Shown here in pieces: positions 55,137-63,309 of a DNA stretch of 64,000 nucleotides. Both the position numbers and the translations under genes were made by a program. The stretch covers positions 1-64,000 of the forward strand of contig JAHHQG010000030.1 in assembly GCA_018729555.1 (NCBI GenBank), given 5' to 3'. How positions within the stretch are numbered: the first letter of the stretch is position 1; every line of letters begins with the position of its first letter. The DNA is from Clostridiales bacterium. Its GTDB lineage: Bacteria > Bacillota > Sulfobacillia > RBS10-35. A model generated the notes under the pieces. It saw only the letters and a program-made list of their open reading frames with translations. It was not told the DNA's origin and made no database searches.

Positions 55137-57812
55137 TTAAGGTACCATGCGGACGGCCCGCAAAAGGCGCGCCCGACCGTCATCCACAAAGGGGCTCTTC
55201 ATGAGGGGGTTTCCCTGGCCCTTGATCCCCGCCCGGTCCGGGCCCTCCGCCAGCTGCCCCTCCCCCAAAAAGGCGGGGAGGTAAAGGAGGGGCTTGTATC
55301 GGCCATCCCGCCAGAGGGGGAATTGGTCCTTGTAATGGGGGCTGGCGGGATCCTCGGACTGGCCGCCGGGATACACCCCCATGGCCCAACCGCCGCCCCC
55401 CCTGGGGATCTCCACCACCTGGCGCCAGCTGGCGCTGTCGGAGTTGGTCACCCCACCCCCGCCATCGGCAGGGTAGGGCGGGATCCCCAAGGCTTTCACC
55501 TCCAAGAGGGAGGCCACCTGGCGGGTATGGAACATCCCCCACTGGAGATCCTTCAGGGCCACCCCCGGCTGTTCCTCCCCCAGCTGGTCCAGCGCCTTCT
55601 GCAGCGCCTTTAGCATCAAGGAGGGGATGGTCCGCACCTCCTCCGTCCCCGGATCCTCCAGCCAGATCTGCAAGGCCTCGTCCACCAAGGGCTGATCCTC
55701 GGGGTGGGCCGCCACGTGAGTGAGGGCGTCGGCGGCGTGCATCAGGGGAGGCCAGCTGGCCTTCAGCGAGAGGCCCGGCTCGTTTTTGAGCCCGGCCCAG
55801 CTCCACCAGGGATCGAAGATCTCCAGGACGTAAGCATCCCAGAACTTTTGCCAGATGGCAGGGCCCGGTTCCCCAACCCGCATCTCGCTGTCCCACGCCT
55901 CCAGAATATCCGCCGCCTCCCGTTGGGCGGCCGAGGCGTCGGGCGCCTGGCGCACCACCGACACCAGGAATGCCTTGTGGCGGGCTGCCAGAGGATTATG
56001 GAGGGAGAGCTGCAGCCGTGCCATGTCATCAAAGGTCAAGGGCCGGTCGCGGTTCAGGAATTCGAAGATGGTCTGGGAGCGGTTCCCAAAGTCCCAATCC
56101 AACCCCGATACCCCCACGTAATAGGGGTAATCGGGCGGCATGTTCCGCTGGTTAGCGCTCCACACAAAGCCCCAAGGGGGATTTTCCGTCTGGGGGATGT
56201 AGGCGTAGGGGATGAGGCCGATCCAGTCGCTGGGCCCTTCGCCGTCGAGGATCCGCCAGGGAGCCCCTTCCCGGGGATCCACCACCGGGTAATACCCGGC
56301 GGAAATCACGCCGATGTCCCCCTGGGCCGTGGCATAGGCGAAGTTCTGGGTGGGTGCACCCCACCACTGAAGCGCCTCTTTCACATCGGCCGCCGTTTTG
56401 GCCTGCATCAGGAGGTAGAGGGCCTTCACGTCGAGGGAGTAGAGGTTTCCCGTGTAGGCGAGGGAGATGGTTTCCCCCTCGGGATAGGGGAAGCGGTGCC
56501 GGAAGTTGGGCCCGAGATCGCTGATGACAGGGCCATGGACCGACCAGCGGATCTGCAGGACCACATCCTCTTGGCCTCGGACGGGGATGGTCACGCGGAC
56601 GTTATGGAACTCCTTCAGCTGGCCATCATGCCAATAGCGGCCCCCTGTCTCATCGACCTTTTCCCGGTAGTAGAAGACTTGCTGATTCTGGGTGTTGGTG
56701 AGGGACCAAGCCACATAAGGCGTTCGCCCGATGATGATCCCCGGCGTCCCCGGGATGGAGACGCCGTAAGCGTCCACCTTCGGGGAGCGCAGCTGCACCT
56801 CATACCAGATGGCCGGAAGAGTGAGGTCCAGATGGGGATCTCCCGCCATGAGGGAGTTGCCGCTGGCGCTCCGCTGGGGAGCCACCGCCCAGTTGTCGCT
56901 GGCTCCTTCCCCAAAGGCGAGGGCGTCCCAGACCTGGGCCACCCATGCCAACCCCACCTGGACGGCCGCCGCGCTGGGGGCACCGGGTCCGAGGCGGGTG
57001 CGGGGATAGGCCTGGGGCGCTTCCAGGAGGTCCAACCGACGGTCCTCGTAGGTCTTCACGTCGGGGATGGGCTCAGGGGGAAAAGGCCCCGTGTGGTAGG
57101 GCTGCTGCCGCATAAAGGGGAGGCGAGCCGTCACCGGAACTGGCGTCGCCAGGGTATCCACCCGCTCCGGCCCCAAGGCCCGCGATAACCCGTCGTAGAT
57201 GAGGGGCACAGTGGTAAAGGCCAGCCGCTGGGTCATGAGGAGCTGGATGAGAAAGCTATCCACCGTGGACCACTCGTAGGGTTCGTACTTCAAAAGGCGG
57301 AAGAAAGGTGCGAGCTTATGGGTCCTTTTAGCCTCCTGGATCCAGGCGTTGACCCCCTGGGTATAGGCCTCCACCAGCTGATAGGTCTCGGGGTCGGTGG
57401 CCTTCATACGGGCGGCTGTGGCTTCCGCCACCCGCCGCAGGCCCAGGGCCCCTTGGATGGCGTCGCTTTCCACAGCCAAAGGACCCAGGATTTCCGCCAG
57501 GCGGCCCCCTGCCATGCGGCGCATGAGATCCATCTGGACCAAGCGATCCCGGGCCACCAGGTATCCCTCTACCAGGTAGAGGTCCCAGTCGTTTTGGGCA
57601 AAGATATGGGGGATACCGTAGGCATCCCAATCCACCTCTACAGGTTCCTTGAGGCCGGGAAGCCGGAGCTGGCCGCGGGGAAGGTCGGCGTAGGCAGCCG
57701 CCACGCCGGTGCCTGGATTGAAGGTGGACCCCAAGGGGGGGAGGGGTCCCAAGGGAAGGGCCAAAAGGCCCAGCAAAAGGGCGCTTGCCAACCAAAAGGC
57801 AAAGGTCTTCAT
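55137..57812 (-). CDS. Penicillin acylase family Ntn-hydrolase (copy B, paralog of 50678-53302)
   Basis: Same architecture as copy A; GASDNWAVAPQRSASGNSLMAGDPHL; shared IPYAYIPQTENPPWGFVWSANQRNMPPDYPYYVGVSG. Confidence 0.95.
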   Translation of the reverse strand: MKTFAFWLASALLLGLLALPLGPLPPLGSTFNPGTGVAAAYADLPRGQLRLPGLKEPVEVDWDAYGIPHIFAQNDWDLYLVEGYLVARDRLVQMDLMRRMAGGRLAEILGPLAVESDAIQGALGLRRVAEATAARMKATDPETYQLVEAYTQGVNAWIQEAKRTHKLAPFFRLLKYEPYEWSTVDSFLIQLLMTQRLAFTTVPLIYDGLSRALGPERVDTLATPVPVTARLPFMRQQPYHTGPFPPEPIPDVKTYEDRRLDLLEAPQAYPRTRLGPGAPSAAAVQVGLAWVAQVWDALAFGEGASDNWAVAPQRSASGNSLMAGDPHLDLTLPAIWYEVQLRSPKVDAYGVSIPGTPGIIIGRTPYVAWSLTNTQNQQVFYYREKVDETGGRYWHDGQLKEFHNVRVTIPVRGQEDVVLQIRWSVHGPVISDLGPNFRHRFPYPEGETISLAYTGNLYSLDVKALYLLMQAKTAADVKEALQWWGAPTQNFAYATAQGDIGVISAGYYPVVDPREGAPWRILDGEGPSDWIGLIPYAYIPQTENPPWGFVWSANQRNMPPDYPYYVGVSGLDWDFGNRSQTIFEFLNRDRPLTFDDMARLQLSLHNPLAARHKAFLVSVVRQAPDASAAQREAADILEAWDSEMRVGEPGPAIWQKFWDAYVLEIFDPWWSWAGLKNEPGLSLKASWPPLMHAADALTHVAAHPEDQPLVDEALQIWLEDPGTEEVRTIPSLMLKALQKALDQLGEEQPGVALKDLQWGMFHTRQVASLLEVKALGIPPYPADGGGGVTNSDSASWRQVVEIPRGGGGWAMGVYPGGQSEDPASPHYKDQFPLWRDGRYKPLLYLPAFLGEGQLAEGPDRAGIKGQGNPLMKSPFVDDGRARLLRAVRMVP

Positions 57813-57897
57813 GGAGCTGGGTATTCGATGAGGCGGGAAGAACTCCTTTCTCGCCCCCAAAAGGCGGCGTCCCCCTTCTTCTTTCCCAACGTCCCGG

Positions 57898-58473
57898 CTC
57901 ACCGTGCTGAAGAAGGAAGAAGGCGGCGTGAGGGCCAACTCTTGTGGTGATTCGGACACAAGAAGGAGGTCTCCTGCCGCTTCTGGAGAAGGTATGGCGA
58001 ACGTGCTGGGCGTGAAAGGGTGGATGGTTTACAAAGTCGAAACCGGGACTGACGAGGCCGATGTCTACGTAGGACGGCCCAAGAAAGAGGCGCGCTGCCC
58101 CCACTGTGGTGCCGTGACTCGCCATACAGGGATAAAATCTTCAGGGTGGTGACGGCGACGCGTGCGTGGGAAATCGTGCCATCCGGGGAGCCCCGAAGGA
58201 CCTGTCACCAAGGATCAAGGTACTGGTCAGGTCTTCCGCCTGTGTTCCTTGCCGTGCCTCCACAGCCATCCGTTCGGCCCATTGCGCCATCTGCTCCACA
58301 GGCGGTATCCTTTTCATAGGTCTGGGCCTCCTTCGGTGTTTCCCTTTCCGGGGTCTTTTTTGTGCTACCACCGATGGTTGTCCAGCCCCCTCTCTTTTTA
58401 CAGACACCTTAAGCCATGATTTCTGGGCGTTCTGCCATGGTTTTCCTTGGAACTGACATCACGCTCATTGGCG
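57898..58473 (+). mobile_element. ISL3-like insertion sequence copy 1, heavily decayed
   Basis: N-terminal transposase fragment MANVLGVKGWMVYKVETGTDEADVYVGRPKKEARCPHCGAVTRH; right part TTGGAACTGACATCACGCTCATTGGCGTA matches end of copy 2. Confidence 0.8.
58141..58410 (-). mobile_element. Unidentified fragment nested in copy 1, possibly another IS left end (IS256-like)
   Basis: Minus strand begins GGTGTCTGTAAAAAGAG then encodes ...MKRIPPVEQMAQWAERMAVEARQGTQAEDL...; interrupts the copy 1 transposase. Confidence 0.3.
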
Positions 58474-58863
58474 TACAGCCGCCTGCCGTGCGTTTCCGGT
58501 AATATTTTTGAAGACCCATCGTGGAAGACCATCATATATACCCAGCAGAATTAGCAGCTTAATAGACAAGTCCTGCACAAGATTTGGGTATACCGATGGC
58601 TGCGTAAGGGTAACGACCATGGCTCCGGTTACCATGCCCACGAGAAATGTTTGAACCGGCAGAGGTAATGGTAACTCCGAACCCAACGAGGCTTGGAAGA
58701 ACCTTGCGGTGGCTCCGATGAAGAATACGGCCGACCAAACGCCTAGAAACGGGCGGGGTGTTCGGAAAATATCGTTGTCATACGCTACAAAGACTATGCT
58801 CGCGGCGAAGAGCATTCCGAGGATCCTCAGCCCCCAACGATAGGCCAACCGAGACCCGTCCAT
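58465..58863 (-). CDS. Small integral membrane protein, C-terminus fused into IS end
   Basis: MDGSRLAYRWGLRILGMLFAASIVFVAYDNDIFRTPRPFLGVW...; stop codon supplied by the copy 1 terminal repeat. Confidence 0.55.
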   Translation of the reverse strand: MDGSRLAYRWGLRILGMLFAASIVFVAYDNDIFRTPRPFLGVWSAVFFIGATARFFQASLGSELPLPLPVQTFLVGMVTGAMVVTLTQPSVYPNLVQDLSIKLLILLGIYDGLPRWVFKNITGNARQAAVRQ

Positions 58864-58959
58864 GTCTGCCACCACGCCCTTTCTAAGACATACGTCTCTT
58901 CTCGACGCCAATTCCTCCCATATTTACTCCATGGGAGGATTAGGGCACCGGGTACATGA

Positions 58960-59101
58960 ATGCTGCCAGCTACGACAACAGTGGATTAGCGCGTTTAAGC
59001 CGGCCGCCGCCCTCGGCCTCGACCTGCGCTGCCAACCGGGTGCAAAACCCGCAGCCGGAGTCGAACAGTAGATAGCGCCGCCCTTGGGAATCGCGATTCA
59101 T
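58960..59101 (-). pseudogene. Truncated DCC/DUF393-like thiol-disulfide oxidoreductase fragment
   Basis: ATG-initiated MNRDSQGRRYLLFDSGCGFCTRLAAQVEAEGGGRLKRANPLLS*; CGFC motif in DCC-family context; too short for the ORF track. Confidence 0.55.
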
Positions 59102-59225
59102 GGGGCATCCCCCTCCCATGTTAAAAGTCGATCAGGGGGTCCGTTGTCCCCGATCAGGCAACCCCCTCCGTCGAGACCACCGTAGTCGCCAATGGGAACC
59201 GCCCCCAGAAAAAGGCTCTTAAACA
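59098..59225 (-). CDS. Small ORF (about 42 aa, TTG or truncated start), translationally coupled to the DCC fragment
   Basis: FKSLFLGAVPIGDYGGLDGGGCLIGDNGPPDRLLTWEGDAP*, with ATGA stop/start overlap. Confidence 0.35.
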
Positions 59226-60004
59226 ATAAGTGTGGTGGAGAAGAATAAAGGCGGCAGGAGGGCCAACTCTTGTGGTGATTCGGACACAAGAAGGAGGTCT
59301 TTTGCCGCTTATGAAGAAGGGTATGGCGAATATGTTGGGCCTGGAAGGGTGGATGGTTTACAAAGTCGAGACCCGGCGTGACGAGGCCGGTGTCTACGTA
59401 GGGAGGCCCAAGAAAGAGGCGCGCTGCCCCCACTGTGGTGCCGTGACCCGCCGCGTCCATAGCCGTTCTAAGGCATGGCGCAGGGTGTTTCATGGCACGG
59501 TTGTGGGGCGCAAGGCATTCCTTCGCATACGGCCCCGGCGGTTTTACTGTGGGAGCTGTAAGAAAGCCTTTACCGAAACCTTTCCGGGTATCGAGAAGTG
59601 GTCCAGGCGGACGATTCAAAGGAAGAGGCGATCCTCTCCCACCTGGTGGGGACCAGCCTTCACCAGGCGGCCAAGCGTAACGGGGTGGGAGACGGAGGGG
59701 TCCGGCGGGTGCTGAAGCGCCGGGTCATGGGTGAAGTTCCGATGGAAGTGGCCTTGGAAGGGTTGTCGGAGGTGGTGCTGGGCATCGATGAGCACAGCTT
59801 CCGGGGCCAAAAGATGATGATCACGGTGACCTCTTTGGCGCCTGTAAGGCGGCTTTTGGCCATCTTACCGGAGGGCACCCCCACCAAGATCAAGCTCTTG
59901 AAACGCTTGAGTTATGGGTTCAGGAACGCGGAAACCTATATCCGCAAGATGCTTTTGGGCCTCCTGCCATGGTTTCTCTTGGAACTGACACCACACTTAT
60001 TGGC
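59223..60004 (+). mobile_element. ISL3-like insertion sequence copy 2, non-autonomous
   Basis: Terminal inverted repeats CAATAAGTGTGGTG ... CACCACACTTATTG; transposase MANMLGLEGWMVYKVETRRDEAGVYVGRPKKEARCPHCGAVTRRVHS... frameshifts near 59595 into ...SHLVGTSLHQAAKRNGVGDGGVRRVL...LGIDEHSFRGQKMMITVTSLAPVRRLLAILPEG then jumps to the C-terminal KLLKRLSYGFRNAETY. Confidence 0.85.
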
Positions 60005-60092
60005 GTAGGCCCGCTTTCCCTTGACTATTTCCTCCCGCCGTAGGACAAAGAGGGATGAATCGTTTCGACAGAGGAGGTGAAGGGGCCGTCCC

Positions 60093-61592
60093 ATGGGTGG
60101 CCCCTCCTCGTTGAAGTTCCTTCCTTACGTCGGCGCTCTCGCCGTCATCGTGGCGGTGACGGCCCTTGGCAAATGGGTCCTCCCCACTTACGATCCCTCT
60201 GCCATCGCCGTGATCTACGTCCTTTCCGTGGTGGTCTCGGGCCTCCTCTGGGGACAGGGGCCCGCCGTCCTGGCGGCCGTGGGGAGCATCGCCGCCTTCG
60301 ATTATTTTTTTGTGCCCCCCACGGGAACCCTCGCCATCGGCCGCCAGAGCTTTCTCCTCACCTCCGTCGCCCTTTTTCTCGTGGCCCTGGCGGTCGGGAA
60401 CGTCACGGGGCGGCTGGCCGACCATGTGCGGGCCCTTCGGGAGAGGGAAGCCGAAACCCTGGCCCTCTACGAATTCACCCGCAGCCTGGCGCCCGCCCGG
60501 GGGATCACGGAGATCAGCAAGACAGCCCTCCGCCAGATCGAGTACAGCTTCCACGTCCGGGGAAGCATCGCCCTCTTGGACGTGGGGCGGCCCGGCTTCC
60601 ACCTGGTGGTCCTGGGGGAGCCCCTTTCGCCCGAAGCGGAGGCCCATTGCCTGGCCCTTCTTAGGGGCGAGGAGAGCCCTCCCCCTCCGCCGGCAGAAGA
60701 AGAGGTGCGGACCCTCTACTTCCCCCTGGAGACGGCCGACCACCGCTTCGGCGTCCTGGTCCTTCCTTGGAAAGGACCGGGGCCCAAACCGGTGGAGCGG
60801 CGGCTTTTAGAGGCCTTTGCCAGCCAGATCGCCGTCCTTTTGGAGCGGGCCCAGCTCCACGAGGCGGCCCGGGAAGCCCAGATGGAGGAGGAGCGGGACA
60901 AGCTGCGGGAAGCCCTCTTCCACTCTATCTCCCGCTCCCTGAGAACGCCCCTTGCCTCCATCCAGAGCCGCCTCACAGCCCTCTTGCAGGAGGGGGATCT
61001 CCTTTCCCCCGAAACCCGCCAGGCCCTTGAGGAAACCTTGGAGGAAGTCCAGCACCTCAGCTGGCTGGTCCACAACCTTTTGGACATGACCCGCCTGCGG
61101 GCAGGTCGCCTCCACCTAAACGTCGACTGGCACGAGCCGAGGGCGCTGGTGGGGGCCGCCCTGGAGGAAGCCCGGCTCCTTTTGAAGGGCCGCCCCCTGG
61201 AGGTGAACATTCCGGAGGACCTCCCTGCCCTTCCCACCGACCTGGTCCTTTTGGTCCACGCCATGGTGAACCTTTTGCAAAACGCGGTGGAGTATTCGCC
61301 GGCGGGGAGCCCCATCCACATCGAAGCGTGGAGGGAGAACGGAGGGGTGGCTTTCGCCATCACCGACGAAGGTCCCGGGGCCCCGGAGGACCAGCTGCCC
61401 CACCTCTTCAAGGAATTTTTCCGCGGGACATCCCGGGAGCCTTCCCTCGGGGTGGGGCTGGGGCTGGCGATCGCCAAAGGCATTGTGGAAGCCCACGGGG
61501 GGCGGATCTGGGCGGAAAATGCGCCGGGAAAGGGCCTTCGCATCACCTTTACCCTCCCCACCCGCTCCCGCACCATGGATGACTGGGTCTGA
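60093..61592 (+). CDS. KdpD-like sensor protein (DUF4118 TM + GAF + HATPase), lacking the N-terminal KdpD sensor domain and the H-box His
   Basis: SAIAVIYVLSVVVSGLLWGQGPAVLAAVGSIAAFDYFFVPP; GAF region; ALFHSISRSLRTPLASI; N-box LVNLLQNAVEYSP; GVGLGLAIAKGIVEAHGGRIWAENAPGKG. Confidence 0.9.
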   Translation: MGGPSSLKFLPYVGALAVIVAVTALGKWVLPTYDPSAIAVIYVLSVVVSGLLWGQGPAVLAAVGSIAAFDYFFVPPTGTLAIGRQSFLLTSVALFLVALAVGNVTGRLADHVRALREREAETLALYEFTRSLAPARGITEISKTALRQIEYSFHVRGSIALLDVGRPGFHLVVLGEPLSPEAEAHCLALLRGEESPPPPPAEEEVRTLYFPLETADHRFGVLVLPWKGPGPKPVERRLLEAFASQIAVLLERAQLHEAAREAQMEEERDKLREALFHSISRSLRTPLASIQSRLTALLQEGDLLSPETRQALEETLEEVQHLSWLVHNLLDMTRLRAGRLHLNVDWHEPRALVGAALEEARLLLKGRPLEVNIPEDLPALPTDLVLLVHAMVNLLQNAVEYSPAGSPIHIEAWRENGGVAFAITDEGPGAPEDQLPHLFKEFFRGTSREPSLGVGLGLAIAKGIVEAHGGRIWAENAPGKGLRITFTLPTRSRTMDDWV

Positions 61593-61616
61593 GGTGGAAG
61601 TGGAAAAGGCTTTTCC

Positions 61617-63296
61617 GTGGAGGCATACTGGATGGCGATGTTAGGCGTGTGGCTCCTCCTCCTTCTCGCCCTCATCCTCGGGATCCCTACAGGACGCTAT
61701 CTCTATGCCGTCTTTTTGGCCGAAAAGTCACCCGGGGACCGGTGGCTCCTCCCCCTGGAACGGGCTCTCCTTCGCCTGGTGGGGGTCCGGGAACCCCACC
61801 CCATGGACTGGAAAACCTACAGCGCCGCCGTCATCGGTTCCAACGGCTTCATGGCCCTCTTGGGGTATTTCATCCTGCGCCAGCAGGGGAGCCTTCCCTG
61901 GAACCCCCTGGGGGTCCCCGGCATGAGCTGGCATTTGGCCTTCAACACCGTCGCTTCCTTCATCACCAACACTAACCTCCAGCACTACGCCGGCGAAGCC
62001 CAGATCAGCCCCCTCTCCCAGATGTTGGTCATCACCTTCCTCATGCACGCCAGCGCCGCCACGGGCCTGGCGGCGGGCATCGCCTTCATCCGGGGTCTGA
62101 CGGGCCGGCCCCTGGGGAATTTCTGGTGGGATCTCATCAAAGCATCCCTGCGGGTCCTCTGGCCGGCTTCCCTTTTGGTGAGCCTCCTCCTCGTCTCCCA
62201 GGGGGTGCCCCAGACCTTCACCTTCGTGCGGGAGGCCCACACCCTGGAAGGACCCCTCCAGACCGTCCTCACAGGCCCCATCGCCAGCTTTGAGAGCATC
62301 AAGCACCTGGGGACCAATGGAGGCGGCTACTTCAACGCCAACGCCGCCCACCCCTTCGAAAACCCCACCCCCTTCACCAACCTCCTCCACATGCTCTCCA
62401 TGATGTGGATCCCCGTCGCCCTCCTCTTCACCTTCGGCCATGCCGCCCAAAACCGGAGGCTTCCCTGGGTCCTCTTCGGCGCCGCGGGGATCATCTTCGT
62501 GGGGCTCCACGGGCTCCTCCTCCATGCCGAAGGTTCCGGGAACCCCCTCATCCACCAGCTGGGGATCGCCGGCCCCAACTGGGAGGGGAAGGAGGTCCGC
62601 TTCGGGATAGAGGGGACCAGCCTCTTTGTGAGCGTCACCACCGGAGCCACCACCGGATCGGTGGATAGCGCCCACGGAAGCCTCATGCCCTGGGGCCAGC
62701 TGGTGCCCCTTTTGCAGATGATGCTCAACGCCGTCTTCGGGGGCATCGGGGTGGGGGCCATGAACCTTTTGGCCATGGCCCTCCTGACGGTCTTCCTCAT
62801 CGGCCTCATGGTGGGGCGTACCCCGGAGTTTTTGGGGCGGAAGGTGGAGCAGCGGGAGATGGCTCTCTTGGCGGCTGTCATCCTCATCCACCCCGTCATC
62901 ATCCTTATCCCCACAGCCCTCGCCCTCTCCCTGCCCCAGGGCGTCGAGGGCCTGACGGCCTCCACCTTCCAAGGGCTCACCCAGGCCCTTTACGAATACA
63001 CGTCGGCCGCCGCCAACAACGGCTCCGGCATGGGCATCAACGGAGATCAGCCCTTCTGGAACGTCAGCACCGGCCTGGTGATGCTCCTCGGCCGCTACCC
63101 GTCCATCGTCCTCCTCTTGGCCGTGGCCGACAGCCTGCGGAAGAAGAAGGCCGCCCCCTTGGGGCCGGGGTCCCTCCGCCTGGATACAGGCCTTTTCGCC
63201 GGCATTCTGGCCTTCATGATGCTCCTTTTGGGCGCCTTAAACTTCTTCCCGGCCCTGGCTCTGGGTCCCCTGGCCCAAGCCTTCATGCTTCCTTAA
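61617..63296 (+). CDS. kdpA: K+-transporting ATPase subunit A
   Basis: GSNGFMALLGYFILRQQGSLPWNP, FNTVASFITNTNLQHYAGE, LGTNGGGYFNANAAHPFENPTPFTN, AAANNGSGMGI. Confidence 0.98.
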   Translation: MEAYWMAMLGVWLLLLLALILGIPTGRYLYAVFLAEKSPGDRWLLPLERALLRLVGVREPHPMDWKTYSAAVIGSNGFMALLGYFILRQQGSLPWNPLGVPGMSWHLAFNTVASFITNTNLQHYAGEAQISPLSQMLVITFLMHASAATGLAAGIAFIRGLTGRPLGNFWWDLIKASLRVLWPASLLVSLLLVSQGVPQTFTFVREAHTLEGPLQTVLTGPIASFESIKHLGTNGGGYFNANAAHPFENPTPFTNLLHMLSMMWIPVALLFTFGHAAQNRRLPWVLFGAAGIIFVGLHGLLLHAEGSGNPLIHQLGIAGPNWEGKEVRFGIEGTSLFVSVTTGATTGSVDSAHGSLMPWGQLVPLLQMMLNAVFGGIGVGAMNLLAMALLTVFLIGLMVGRTPEFLGRKVEQREMALLAAVILIHPVIILIPTALALSLPQGVEGLTASTFQGLTQALYEYTSAAANNGSGMGINGDQPFWNVSTGLVMLLGRYPSIVLLLAVADSLRKKKAAPLGPGSLRLDTGLFAGILAFMMLLLGALNFFPALALGPLAQAFMLP

Positions 63297-63309
63297 AGGA
63301 GGTGGTGCC

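Noticed and set aside
59223-60004. Target-site duplications flanking IS copy 2
   Set aside because: Flanks AAGGCTCTTAAA and GCGTAGGCCC show no convincing direct repeat.
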